From the NCBI GenBank assembly GCA_024691045.1, contig JAILOC010000154.1:1-9497 (forward strand): a stretch of DNA of 9,497 nucleotides, read 5' to 3'. Below, one piece after another: positions 1-7,674 of this stretch. Positions within the stretch are counted from its first letter, which is position 1, and every line of letters starts with the position of its first letter. Source of the DNA: Lachnospiraceae bacterium. GTDB lineage: Bacteria; Bacillota_A; Clostridia; Lachnospirales; Lachnospiraceae. The position numbers and the translations under genes are program-made. The notes under the pieces are model-generated. The model was not told the DNA's origin. It did not search any database and was given only the letters and a program-made list of their open reading frames with translations.

Positions 1-203
1 TTCTCAAAGAATTTGCATATGGGGTTCATAAGATACGCCATTACGGCTCCGCATATAACGGGCGAAACAACATCCTTGAACGCCGCAAAAAAACTGCCTA
101 TGCCGGAAAAATGCGTGAGCACAACATAGAGAACAACCGCAGTGCAGGCGGCAAAGGTATAAGCAAACCAATTCTTCTCAAGTAATTCCTTCAGTTTCTT
201 CAT
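1..203 (-). CDS. AI-2E family transporter, N-terminal part (gene runs off the left edge)
   Basis: Only the first 67 codons are present, starting at ATG 203 and still open at base 1. The peptide begins MKKLKELLEKNWFAY, followed by a hydrophobic segment (about residues 13-30, FAACTAVVLYVVL), then FFAAFKDVVSPVICGAVMAYLMNPICKFFE. The last part matches the family pattern of a second membrane segment ending in A-Y-x-x-N-P-x-x-K. That pattern is typical of the N-terminus of PF01594 (AI-2E/YdiK/PerM) permeases, polytopic membrane proteins of about 350-450 residues. A purine-rich GAGGAAGG lies just upstream of the ATG and supports the start. It sits 46 bases after the tex stop with no terminator visible between, so it probably belongs to the same transcript. 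The family name comes from E. coli TqsA/YdiK; the substrate of this member is unknown, and AI-2 export should not be assumed. Confidence is limited by the short fragment. Confidence 0.72.
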   Translation of the reverse strand, partial: MKKLKELLEKNWFAYTFAACTAVVLYVVLTHFSGIGSFFAAFKDVVSPVICGAVMAYLMNPICKFFE

Positions 204-249
204 AAAACCTTCCTCGCTAAGATGACATGTGCGTCATAAATCGAACAGG

Positions 250-2631
250 TTATTTCTTCTTCTGATGGGCAAGCATATATCCGATGGTTCCGGGTGCGAA
301 TTCTTCACTTCTTCCCGAGGACCTTCTGTCATCCCTGCGGGACCTGTCCGAATTATCCTTGCGGGATCTGTCCTGCCTGTCATTACGGGGAGCGCCTGCC
401 TTGGGGGCACCGGCACCCGGAACTTTCTTTTCTCCGCTTCCGTCATCATCAAGTCTCATGGAAAGAGAGATCCTCTGCTTGACCGGATCGACATCGACAA
501 CTTTTACCTCTACAATATCACCGACGGATACAACTTCAAGAGGATGCTTGATATAATGGTCGGTCATTCTGGAAATATGAACGAGACCGTCCTGATGAAC
601 GCCGATATCGACAAATGCGCCGAAGTCGATGACGTTTCTTACGGTTCCCTTTAAGATCATTCCGGGTTTAAGATCCTTGATGTCGAGAACATCGCTTCTG
701 AGAACGGGCTTGGGCATATCTTCTCTGGGATCTCTTCCGGGCTTTTCAAGTTCATGGAAGATATCGGTAAGAGTGATCTCACCTATTCCGAGTTCCTCGG
801 AAAGCTTTACCTTGTCAGCGGTCATCTCGTATGCCTTGATTGCTTTCTCGGCCCTGATCTCACATCCCATCTTGTCGAGGAGCTTTCTGGCGGCTTCGTA
901 GCTTTCGGGATGGACCGATGTCTGGTCGAGCGGATCCTTGCCTCCGTTTATGCGGAGGAATCCCGCACACTGCTCGAATGCCTTGGGGCCGAGCTTGGGT
1001 ACCTTCTTGAGCTGGGCTCTTGATTCGAATCTTCCGTTTTCTTCCCTGTAGGTAACGATGTTCTTGGCAAGCGCTGCGGATACACCGGACACATACTTAA
1101 GAAGTGCTGCGGATGCTGTATTAAGATCAACACCCACGCTGTTAACCGCATCTTCGACAACACCGCCGAGAGTCTCGGCAAGCTTTTTCTGGTCACAATC
1201 ATGCTGGTACTGTCCTACACCGATGGACTGCGGATCGATCTTAACAAGTTCCGCCAGGGGATCCTGAACTCTTCTTGCGATTGAAGTAGCGCTTCTCTGA
1301 CCAACATCGAAATTCGGGAACTCCTCGGTTGCAAGTGCGCTCGCAGAATAAACGGAAGCACCGGCTTCGTTGGTGATCACGTACTGCACATGAGATTCGG
1401 GAATCTCACTTATGATCTCGGCAATGATAGCTTCGGATTCTCTCGATGCGGTTCCGTTACCTACGGAGATAAGGTTTACTCCGTACTTTTTGATAAGAAC
1501 CTTAACGATGTTCTTGGATTCTTCAACCTTGTTCTGGGGCTCGGTGGGATAAATGACACGGGTGTCAAGAACCTTTCCGGTAGGATCGACGATCGAAAGC
1601 TTGCATCCCGTCCTGAATGCGGGATCCCATCCGAGAACGGTGCATCCTGCGATGGGAGGCTGCATAAGGAGCTGCTTTAAGTTCTTGCCGAATACGTCGA
1701 TCGCTCCGTCCTCTGCCCTGGATGTAAGATCGCTTCTTATGTCTCTTTCGACAGCGGGAGCAATAAGTCTGTCATACGCATCCTGCACGGTAGCCTTAAT
1801 GAGAGGAGTGGTATATTCGTTGTCGGAAGCAATGTACTTCTTTTCCAGATAACCGACTGCCTTCTCTGCAGGAGCCTGAACGGAAACGGTGAGTATCTTC
1901 TCCGCTTCTCCTCTGTTGATCGCAAGGATCCTGTGACCGACAACCTTGGAAACAGGCTCGGAATAATCATAGTAATTGGTATAAACGGATTCAGCCTCTG
2001 CATCCTTCGCTACGGAAACAAGATTTCCTTCGGCTACGGTAAGCTCTCTTAAATAGCTTCTTACATCCGCATCATCGGAGACTCTCTCTGCAATGATATC
2101 GCATGCGCCCGCGATAGCGGCAGCGGTGTCGGGAACCTCCTTCTCGGCAGCCTTTACAGCAGCTTCCTTGGTGTCGTTTTCGGGAGTGATCTTGCCGGTG
2201 ACATATTTTGCGGCCTCCTCTTCAACGGGAGCGGTCGCATTCTGCGCAAGTATGTACTCGGCAAGAGGCTCGAGCCCCCTTGCCTTTGCAGCCGATGCTC
2301 TTGTCTTTTTCTTCTGCTTATAGGGTCTGTAGAGGTCTTCGAGAGTTACAAGCTTCTCCGCAGCTTCTATCTTGGCCTTCAGTTCATCGGTAAGCTTTCC
2401 CTGTTCATCGATGGAAGCGATATATGAAGCTTTCTTTTCTTCGAGGTTTCTCAGATAAACAAGTCTTTCGTGAAGACTTCTGAGCTGTTCATCATTTAAT
2501 GAACCGGTGACTTCCTTTCTGTATCTGGCGATGAACGGAATGGTATTTCCTTCATCAATAAGGCCCACAGCGGCATCCACCTGGGATTTTTTGATCTTCA
2601 GTTCTTCCGCGATCTTAAGAGATATGTCCAA
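250..2631 (-). CDS. tex: Tex, RNA-binding transcription accessory protein with S1 domain and a charged tail
   Basis: A 793-residue protein, full length for the family. Tex is a cytoplasmic nucleic-acid-binding factor related to eukaryotic Spt6. Visible in order: the N-terminal Tex domain (about 1-190, with GNTIPFIARYRKE and the LEDLYRPYKQKKKTRA block at 97-112); the YqgF/RNase-H-like domain (about 327-430, with GWDPAFRTGCK and GNGTASRES); helix-hairpin-helix repeats (about 500-560, LNTASAALL to KVPKLGPKAF); and an S1 RNA-binding domain (about 655-727, GTVRNVIDFGAFVDIG and DGLVHIS). Residues 728-793 are an unusual Arg/Asp/Ser-rich tail, probably disordered, ending in a hydrophobic motif GTIGYMLAHQKKK. 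The start is TTG, chosen because a perfect GGAGG lies 6 bases upstream (2638-2642) and the downstream residues [11 protein letters not shown] match the family's beginning. The first 17 bases overlap the end of ispD, so the two are probably translationally coupled. Identity is very secure; the tail's role is unknown. Confidence 0.96.
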   Translation of the reverse strand: MDISLKIAEELKIKKSQVDAAVGLIDEGNTIPFIARYRKEVTGSLNDEQLRSLHERLVYLRNLEEKKASYIASIDEQGKLTDELKAKIEAAEKLVTLEDLYRPYKQKKKTRASAAKARGLEPLAEYILAQNATAPVEEEAAKYVTGKITPENDTKEAAVKAAEKEVPDTAAAIAGACDIIAERVSDDADVRSYLRELTVAEGNLVSVAKDAEAESVYTNYYDYSEPVSKVVGHRILAINRGEAEKILTVSVQAPAEKAVGYLEKKYIASDNEYTTPLIKATVQDAYDRLIAPAVERDIRSDLTSRAEDGAIDVFGKNLKQLLMQPPIAGCTVLGWDPAFRTGCKLSIVDPTGKVLDTRVIYPTEPQNKVEESKNIVKVLIKKYGVNLISVGNGTASRESEAIIAEIISEIPESHVQYVITNEAGASVYSASALATEEFPNFDVGQRSATSIARRVQDPLAELVKIDPQSIGVGQYQHDCDQKKLAETLGGVVEDAVNSVGVDLNTASAALLKYVSGVSAALAKNIVTYREENGRFESRAQLKKVPKLGPKAFEQCAGFLRINGGKDPLDQTSVHPESYEAARKLLDKMGCEIRAEKAIKAYEMTADKVKLSEELGIGEITLTDIFHELEKPGRDPREDMPKPVLRSDVLDIKDLKPGMILKGTVRNVIDFGAFVDIGVHQDGLVHISRMTDHYIKHPLEVVSVGDIVEVKVVDVDPVKQRISLSMRLDDDGSGEKKVPGAGAPKAGAPRNDRQDRSRKDNSDRSRRDDRRSSGRSEEFAPGTIGYMLAHQKKK
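332..373 (-). repeat. Short tandem-like repeat coding the Arg/Asp-rich tail of Tex
   Basis: Two 18-base copies (332-349 and 356-373) differ at two positions and begin 24 bases apart, that is eight codons. They encode the DRSRKD and DRSRRD units of the Tex tail. The tail may have grown by in-frame duplication. Confidence 0.5.
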
Positions 2632-3361
2632 TTTTGTCCTCCAGTATCTTACCAGCTATAAATACATCGACCGGTGTTGTTATCTTGATATTTTCATAGC
2701 TGCCCATGACGAGCTTGATCTTTGTGTCCGTAAACATGCTCACCATACGGGCATCATCCGTTATTCCGGCATCCCTGGGCGCTTCGGCTGCTTTTATGCA
2801 CGCATCATACAGTATCTGTGAATAGAAAACCTGCGGCGTCTGCATATTCCAGACCTGCCTGCGCGGCGGCTCGCTTGTAACGATATCATTATCATCCGCA
2901 AGCTTAACCGTATCCTTGCTCGGAACGGCAGCAACACACGCTCCGGTTTCTTCAACTCCTTCAAGACACCTTCCGATGATCTCATCGTCGAGAAATGGTC
3001 TGGCTCCGTCGTGTACAAGTATTATCTCAGGCGTTCCGGTAAATGCTTCGCATTCCTTTCCTCTTTCGAAGATTGCCTTTACGCCGTTAGCCACGGAAAG
3101 GTATCTTTCCTCTCCGCCCTTTACTATCATACTGACCTTGTCGAAACCGTATCTGCTTACGAGTTCCCTGATCTGCGCCATATCGTCCTCACCGGAAACA
3201 AGTACGACATCATCTATAAGGTCCGACTTTTGCACCGCGTTCAGACTGTGCCAGATGAGCGGTTTTCCTCCGAGCTCAAGGAACTGCTTATGCACGCCGG
3301 TGCCCATTCTTGTTCCCCTGCCGCCCGCGAGAAGCACGAGAGCATTTCTTTTGCAGTTCAT
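2615..3361 (-). CDS. ispD: 2-C-methyl-D-erythritol 4-phosphate cytidylyltransferase
   Basis: 248 residues, normal length for IspD. The enzyme joins CTP and MEP to give CDP-ME and pyrophosphate, the third step of the non-mevalonate (MEP) isoprenoid pathway, in the cytoplasm. Family motifs are all visible: the nucleotide-binding loop [10 protein letters not shown] (residues 11-20) with K25 in [12 protein letters not shown] (116-123); PSKDTVK (147-153); TPQVF (175-179); TDDA (201-204); and NIKITTP (224-230). The ATG at 3361 overlaps the tsaD stop as ATGA, a classic coupled junction, and the end overlaps tex by 17 bases. IspF, which often neighbours or is fused to IspD, is not in this window. A CDP-ribitol-type cytidylyltransferase (TarI) is a related alternative, but the motif set and the absence of teichoic acid genes favour IspD. 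Confidence 0.93.
   Translation of the reverse strand: MNCKRNALVLLAGGRGTRMGTGVHKQFLELGGKPLIWHSLNAVQKSDLIDDVVLVSGEDDMAQIRELVSRYGFDKVSMIVKGGEERYLSVANGVKAIFERGKECEAFTGTPEIILVHDGARPFLDDEIIGRCLEGVEETGACVAAVPSKDTVKLADDNDIVTSEPPRRQVWNMQTPQVFYSQILYDACIKAAEAPRDAGITDDARMVSMFTDTKIKLVMGSYENIKITTPVDVFIAGKILEDKIGHIS
2638..2642 (-). promoter_or_regulatory. Shine-Dalgarno site fixing the TTG start of tex
   Basis: The minus strand reads GGAGG ACAAAA TTG, an ideal Shine-Dalgarno with a 6-base spacer. It lies inside the last codons of ispD and decides the non-ATG start of tex. No ATG in the same frame is close by with comparable support. Confidence 0.8.
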
Positions 3362-4422
3362 ACCTTGAACACTCCCTTCCTCTCTCCTATCGAAAGATTC
3401 GGCACGGCATTCAGATCAAGTCCGCTTCTGTAACCGAGAAGATAATCATACGAACCGGCGACTCCGATCATCGCTCCGTTGTCTGTGCAGTATACGGGTT
3501 CCGGTCTTAAGAATTCTATTTCCCTTTTTGCACACTCTTCTTCGAATGCTTTTCTGAGGGAAGAGTTCGAGGCCACACCGCCGGCTATCGCAAATTTTCT
3601 GACGCCCCTGTCACTTGCGGCCTGCATGCTGTGTCCGACAAGAGTATCCACTGCCGCCTTCTGGAAGGATGCTGCAACATCCGCGGTATTGATCTTCTCT
3701 CCCTTCATATTGCAGGAGTTGAGATAATTGAGAACAGCGCTCTTAAGTCCGCTGAATGAAAAATCATATTCGTTTTCCCTGACCTTCGCCCTGGGAAAAG
3801 CTATCGCATCGGGATTGCCTTCGCGTGCAGCCTTATCTATCTTGGGGCCTCCGGGATATCCGAGTCCTATAGCCCTTGCAACCTTGTCAAAGGCCTCTCC
3901 TGCGGCATCGTCACGGGTTCTCGCAATGATCTCATATTCACCGTACCCGGATACATTTACAAGATGTGAATGACCGCCCGATGCAACAAGGCACATAAAG
4001 GGAGGTTCGAGTTCGGGATTCGAAATGAAGTTTGCACAGATATGTCCTTCGATGTGATTCACTCCGACTACGGGTACGCCTGCTGCCCAGCCTAATGCCT
4101 TAGCATGAGCCACTCCGACAAGAAGAGCACCTACTAGTCCGGGACCGTAGGTTACGGCAATCGCATCGAGATCCTTTAATCCCACTCCCGCTTCGGACAG
4201 AGCCTGCTTCACAACGAGATTTATCTTCTCTATATGTCCCCTCGATGCGATCTCGGGAACGACCCCGCCGTATACGGTATGTATATCTATCTGCGAATAA
4301 ATGACATTGGAAAGAACACTGCGGCATCCCTTTATCACTGATGCAGCGGTTTCATCACAGGATGATTCAATACCAAGAACGAGCAGATCTTTATTTTCCG
4401 ATAGACTGGTACTCATAATCAC
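3358..4422 (-). CDS. tsaD: tRNA N6-adenosine threonylcarbamoyltransferase TsaD
   Basis: 354 residues, close to the usual length. TsaD transfers the threonylcarbamoyl group from threonylcarbamoyl-AMP to A37 of tRNAs reading ANN codons, forming t6A, in complex with TsaB and TsaE. The ASKHA-fold motifs are intact: [12 protein letters not shown] (17-28); the metal-binding HIEGH (His123, His127); SGGHSHLV (148-155); [16 protein letters not shown] (171-186); GYPGGPKID (188-196); [10 protein letters not shown] (281-290); and CTDNGAMI (312-319), whose Asp314 is the expected third metal ligand. The start at 4422 is GTG, 2 bases after the stop of the upstream gene, with only a weak GAG ribosome site. 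An ATG two codons further in (4416) is an alternative with no better site. Initiation probably depends on coupling with the gene before it. Its 3' end overlaps ispD by four bases. TsaC/Sua5, which makes the intermediate, must be elsewhere. Confidence 0.97.
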   Translation of the reverse strand: MIMSTSLSENKDLLVLGIESSCDETAASVIKGCRSVLSNVIYSQIDIHTVYGGVVPEIASRGHIEKINLVVKQALSEAGVGLKDLDAIAVTYGPGLVGALLVGVAHAKALGWAAGVPVVGVNHIEGHICANFISNPELEPPFMCLVASGGHSHLVNVSGYGEYEIIARTRDDAAGEAFDKVARAIGLGYPGGPKIDKAAREGNPDAIAFPRAKVRENEYDFSFSGLKSAVLNYLNSCNMKGEKINTADVAASFQKAAVDTLVGHSMQAASDRGVRKFAIAGGVASNSSLRKAFEEECAKREIEFLRPEPVYCTDNGAMIGVAGSYDYLLGYRSGLDLNAVPNLSIGERKGVFKV

Positions 4423-4424
4423 GA

Positions 4425-5033
4425 TCAGTTCTCAGCGGCAGAAGGCGCTCCTTCGCCGGTAAGATCAACATTCTCCATCAGATCCCAGCCGAATATCTTC
4501 CAGCGCTTATCGGTCGGATCCTTTCTAAGCAGATATATCAGTTTAAGTGTATAGTTATTGTTGTTCTCGCTGACATTGTAGGTGCACAGAAGCCTAGCGA
4601 AGCTGTGTCCGTCACGCTCGTAATAGTCAACATTAGTGCTGGCCGCAGTTGAGGCATTAGTGATCTTCCTGCCTGCTTCCTTGTACTCCCTGATATCAGA
4701 GTGGAGTCTTACAAGATATGAACCGGTCTCGTTGATAGCCTGAAGATCGGGATCGAAAAGCTCTCTTGCCCTTATGCCCAGTTCATCTATCTCGTCACTC
4801 GTAACATCGTCACTGTAATAGCAGATCATGATGTCGTTGTAGTACTTCATCACTTCCTTGGGTGTCGGAGGATAATTACTTACAAGGTCCCTGGAAAGAA
4901 TCTTTTCCACGGCCGTCATCTCGGCTTCCTTGGCGTTGGTCTTGGCCTTACCGGTCAGATAGGAATAATACCCTACCAGGCCGAATACAAGGATCAATAT
5001 GATGATTGTCACTCTGATCTGTCCGGACTTCAT
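4425..5033 (-). CDS. Uncharacterised membrane-anchored protein in the tRNA-modification operon
   Basis: 202 residues, function not recognised. Residues 7-27 form one strong hydrophobic helix ([19 protein letters not shown]) preceded by short basic residues and followed by a Lys-rich stretch. This suggests a single N-terminal anchor with the remaining 175 residues outside the cytoplasm. There is no lipobox. The soluble part has a helical first half ([23 protein letters not shown], then [15 protein letters not shown]) and a strand-rich second half with alternating polar and aromatic residues ([34 protein letters not shown]). This layout is reminiscent of NTF2-like or lumazine-like small domains. 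I believe similar proteins occur next to tsaD or rnz in Lachnospiraceae under a DUF name (possibly DUF6715), but that is from memory and unverified. The start ATG 5033 is supported by GGAAGG upstream. It lies 33 bases after rnz and 2 bases before tsaD, so it is clearly co-transcribed. Two cysteines (near 96 and 149) are present in the soluble part. Confidence 0.8.
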   Translation of the reverse strand: MKSGQIRVTIIILILVFGLVGYYSYLTGKAKTNAKEAEMTAVEKILSRDLVSNYPPTPKEVMKYYNDIMICYYSDDVTSDEIDELGIRARELFDPDLQAINETGSYLVRLHSDIREYKEAGRKITNASTAASTNVDYYERDGHSFARLLCTYNVSENNNNYTLKLIYLLRKDPTDKRWKIFGWDLMENVDLTGEGAPSAAEN

Positions 5034-5066
5034 GGGATCCTTCCCGGTTAGTGTTAACAGTTTCCG

Positions 5067-5978
5067 TTAGTCTTCTTCAAAATTCAGTTCCCTTGTCTCA
5101 CCGTCTTTGGGGATCATTGCAGAGGGGAATATTTCCTTTATCTCCGCTTCATACTTCTTCGCTCTTCCCATGGAAGGCGAAAAATGTGTGAGCCACAGTT
5201 CGTGAACGTCTGCCTGCGCTGCGATCTTCGCAGCTTCCTGCATGGTCATGTGCTTCTTCTTGAGCGCCTTGGGCGCATCCTCGGCTTCTCCGTACATTCC
5301 CTCAAGTATGCACAGGTCACTTCCTGCGGCATTCTCGGTTATGGACGGCACAGGTCTCGTATCAGTACAGTATGTGACCTTGATGCCCTTTCTGTCAGGC
5401 CCCATTACCATTGAAGGTTCATAAATCACATCTCCGCTTGTTATGGTCTCACCGCTTTGAAGCCTGCTCCAGAATTCCAGAGGTATGTTATGTGCAAGCG
5501 CCGCGTCCCTGTCGAATCTGCCGGCACGGTCAACCTCGAATGTGTAACCGTAACAGGTGACACTGTGGTTTACCTTGAATGACTTGAGCCTGTATCCGAA
5601 TAGCTCGAACGACTCTCCCTCACCGGAAAATTCTGTAAGCTTTACTTCAAAGGGAAGCTCCGGCGCTATCACCCTGAGTCCGCTTACAACCCTCTCGAGT
5701 CCCTTGGGGCCGATAAGCGTCACGGGCTCTGTCCTGTCGGAATTGGCCATATCAAGAAGGAGTCCCGGAAGGCCGCTTATGTGATCCGCATGATAATGGG
5801 TAAAGCAGATCACATCTATGGGATTTGCACTCCAGCCCCTCTGCTTCATGGTGATCTGCGTACCTTCTCCGCAGTCGATAAGAAGTGAGCTGCCGTTATA
5901 TCTGATCATAAGAGAGGTCAGCCATCTGTAAGGCAGAGGCATCATTCCTCCCGTTCCGAGCAGTGTTACATCAACCAT
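5067..5978 (-). CDS. rnz: Ribonuclease Z (tRNA 3'-processing endonuclease)
   Basis: 303 residues, typical of the short RNase Z form. It is a metallo-beta-lactamase-fold nuclease that cuts the 3' trailer from tRNA precursors lacking an encoded CCA. The zinc-binding set is complete: HYHADH (residues 61-66), His138 in KVNHS, Asp206 in YCTDTRP, His243 in KKHMT and His265 in LTHFSPS. The N-terminus GTGGMMPLPYRWLTSLMIRYN differs from the GTGAGxP-x-R-N-V-T-S form of Bacillus and E. coli, but I recognise it as the common clostridial variant. ATG 5978 has GGAG 7 bases upstream. The gene sits 21 bases after rimI and 33 bases before the unknown membrane protein. Placement among t6A genes groups tRNA end-maturation with tRNA modification. 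An arylsulfatase-type MBL protein is a less likely alternative given the conserved EGMYG and KKHMT motifs. Confidence 0.93.
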   Translation of the reverse strand: MVDVTLLGTGGMMPLPYRWLTSLMIRYNGSSLLIDCGEGTQITMKQRGWSANPIDVICFTHYHADHISGLPGLLLDMANSDRTEPVTLIGPKGLERVVSGLRVIAPELPFEVKLTEFSGEGESFELFGYRLKSFKVNHSVTCYGYTFEVDRAGRFDRDAALAHNIPLEFWSRLQSGETITSGDVIYEPSMVMGPDRKGIKVTYCTDTRPVPSITENAAGSDLCILEGMYGEAEDAPKALKKKHMTMQEAAKIAAQADVHELWLTHFSPSMGRAKKYEAEIKEIFPSAMIPKDGETRELNFEED

Positions 5979-5999
5979 TTAAATACTCCGATAAGAACA

Positions 6000-6476
6000 T
6001 TACTGTTTGCTGCGGATCCACATGATATTCGCATCTTCCTTGGGATCCTCGTAAAATCCGGGGCGGATCCCCTCGGATACAAAACCCGCTTTTTCGTAAA
6101 GCTTTATTGCATATTCGTTGCTGACCCTGACCTCGAGAGTAAATTCCGTCACTCCTTTTTCTCTTCCCATCCCGAGAAGTCCGTCAATAAGTTTTCCCGC
6201 TATCCCGAGATTCCTGAATTCGGGAAGTACCGCAACATTGTCTATATCTCCTTCGGTTCCGAGGATTCTCATACCTGCGGTCCCGACGATCTTTCTCATT
6301 CCGTCTTCAAAAGTGACATCGGCGACAAGATAGAGTGCATCGGTCTTTTCAACCAGATGTCCGAATTCCCTTTCGGACCAGGGTCTCGAAAAGCACTGCT
6401 TCTCAATATTAGCAAGAGGCCCGATATCACTGACCTCCATACGTCTTACCTTAATTTCTCTGATCGTCTGTTCCAT
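6000..6476 (-). CDS. rimI: Ribosomal protein bS18 alanine N-acetyltransferase RimI
   Basis: 158 residues from the chosen ATG at 6476. It is a GNAT-fold enzyme that transfers acetyl from acetyl-CoA to the N-terminal alanine of ribosomal protein S18. The acetyl-CoA pyrophosphate loop (R/Q-x-x-G-x-G/A) is visible as RNLGIAG (about 88-94), preceded by the motif-A strand IDNVAVLPEF. The second half shows FTLEVRVSNEYAIKLYEKAGF (112-132) and the ending YYxD-like GFYEDPKEDANIM, which is typical of RimI. A GTG at 6485 would add three residues, but it lies inside the Shine-Dalgarno AGAGGTG (6483-6489), so ATG 6476, 6 bases downstream of it, is preferred. The gene lies 26 bases after tsaB, the standard tsaE-tsaB-rimI order. 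Other acetylation targets are possible because the family is promiscuous. Confidence 0.91.
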   Translation of the reverse strand: MEQTIREIKVRRMEVSDIGPLANIEKQCFSRPWSEREFGHLVEKTDALYLVADVTFEDGMRKIVGTAGMRILGTEGDIDNVAVLPEFRNLGIAGKLIDGLLGMGREKGVTEFTLEVRVSNEYAIKLYEKAGFVSEGIRPGFYEDPKEDANIMWIRSKQ

Positions 6477-6482
6477 GATCCC

Positions 6483-6489
6483 CACCTCT
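6483..6489 (-). promoter_or_regulatory. Shine-Dalgarno site of rimI
   Basis: The minus strand reads AGAGGTG followed by 6 bases and ATG (6476). The in-frame GTG at 6485 overlaps this site and so is unlikely to be the true start. This makes RimI 158 rather than 161 residues. Confidence 0.65.
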
Positions 6490-6502
6490 GATGAAACTTA
6501 AG

Positions 6503-7225
6503 CTATGTCAGATTGAAATCCTTGGCGCCTTCCCTTTCAGCCTGCGATACGCGAAGATATTCGGGGCTGTGGTCATCGGCATTTACCGTTTTGCCTTCCG
6601 CATACATTTCGGATGCCAGTACCGCTACCGATGCGGCATTCTGTCTGCTTAAATGAGCGGGAGCAAATACAAGCGGAACCTTTACCCTGCTTACGATCTC
6701 ATCCTTATATGCATCTGCTCCGTCTCCGAGGAATACGACTTCCTTTCCGAGGGAATTAATGAATTCCGTCATCTCATCCAGAGCAAGTGCCGACTGCTGT
6801 TTATATATCACGGTATTACCATTCTCAAAACCGTAAAGTGCGGAATAGACCTGGTTTCTTCTTGCATCCATCATCGGGCATACAAGTCTCTTTTCGCATC
6901 TGAAGTTATATGCAAGCCCGAGAAGCGTCGGAACTTCTATTATCGGAACACCGGCTGCCATCGCGATGGCCTTGGCGGTAGCGGATCCTATCCTGAGTCC
7001 GGTAAAAGAACCCGGGCCTGCGGCAACCGCAACCGAATCGAAATCCTCAGCCTTTGAATCCGTCTGCTCACAAATATGGTCTATCATCGGAAGGAGCGTC
7101 TGCGAATGTGTTTTTTTGAAATCCGTCGAGCACAGAGCAAGTATCCTTTCTTCACCGTTTTCCTTTTTCTCAAGGACGGCACAGCTTGCGACAAGTCCCG
7201 ATGAATCGAGTGCCAGTATCTTCAT
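6503..7225 (-). CDS. tsaB: TsaB, scaffold subunit of the t6A-forming complex
   Basis: 240 residues, normal for TsaB. It is a cytoplasmic ASKHA-fold paralogue of TsaD that lacks catalysis and holds TsaD and TsaE together. Signature segments: MKILALDSSG at the N-terminus; THSQTLLPMID (39-49); the hallmark GPGSFTGLRIG (70-80); MDARRNQVYSALY (119-131); and the C-terminal PEYLRVSQAERE (221-232). The TsaD metal-binding HxEGH motif is absent, as expected. ATG 7225 overlaps the tsaE stop as ATGA, so translation of the two is coupled, which fits the need for stoichiometric subunits. rimI follows 26 bases after the stop. Identity is secure from the motifs and the order of neighbours. Confidence 0.96.
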   Translation of the reverse strand: MKILALDSSGLVASCAVLEKKENGEERILALCSTDFKKTHSQTLLPMIDHICEQTDSKAEDFDSVAVAAGPGSFTGLRIGSATAKAIAMAAGVPIIEVPTLLGLAYNFRCEKRLVCPMMDARRNQVYSALYGFENGNTVIYKQQSALALDEMTEFINSLGKEVVFLGDGADAYKDEIVSRVKVPLVFAPAHLSRQNAASVAVLASEMYAEGKTVNADDHSPEYLRVSQAEREGAKDFNLT

Positions 7226-7674
7226 ATCTCGGTAACCGTTATCCTGCGGTAATCAAATCCCTTTTCGGGAATCTTTTCTATGGATATCTTCGTCAGGTGT
7301 TCGGGCAGGTATTCTTCGATATTGCATGCCCATTCGATAAGACACGTGCCCTCTCCGTAAAAGTAATCCGTATATCCTATTTCTTCCATCTCGGAAGGAT
7401 CCTCTATCCTGTATGCGTCATAGTGGTACAGATCAAGCCTTCCGCCCTCGTAGATCTTCATTATGGTGAATGTGGGGCTGTTGACCGTTTCGGTGATCCC
7501 GAGTCCCTCTGCAAATCCCTTGGCAAAGACAGTCTTGCCTACCCCGAGGTCACCTTCGAGTGAAAACACGCTGCCCGGCTGAGCCTTTTTGCCGTATTCA
7601 TTTCCGAGCCTGAAAGTATCCTCCTCGGAAAAGGAATCATATTCCGTTATCTTCGTATCCGCGCCCATAAGCAT
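7222..7674 (-). CDS. tsaE: TsaE, ATPase subunit of the t6A-forming complex
   Basis: 150 residues, usual family size. TsaE is a small P-loop ATPase that binds the TsaB-TsaD dimer and is needed for repeated rounds of t6A synthesis. Visible features: Walker A GDLGVGKT (41-48); the switch segment NSPTFT (65-70); YHYDAYR (83-89), equivalent to the H-x-D-x-Y-R family motif; and LIEW (112-115). The start at 7674 overlaps the upstream stop as TAATG. A second in-frame ATG two codons on (7668) lies 9 bases from the AAAGGG ribosome site and may be used instead, making 148 residues. The gene is followed by tsaB with a four-base overlap. Nothing suggests loss of function. Confidence 0.95.
   Translation of the reverse strand: MLMGADTKITEYDSFSEEDTFRLGNEYGKKAQPGSVFSLEGDLGVGKTVFAKGFAEGLGITETVNSPTFTIMKIYEGGRLDLYHYDAYRIEDPSEMEEIGYTDYFYGEGTCLIEWACNIEEYLPEHLTKISIEKIPEKGFDYRRITVTEI

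Noticed and set aside
229..654. Plus-strand open frame of 141 codons
   Set aside because: It lies antisense to the tex 3' end. Its composition mirrors the Arg/Asp-rich tail and S1 domain read backwards, and it shows no family motif.
2916..3368. Plus-strand open frame of 150 codons
   Set aside because: Antisense to ispD, which has a complete motif set; the plus-strand peptide is Ser/Pro/Leu-rich with no recognisable domain.
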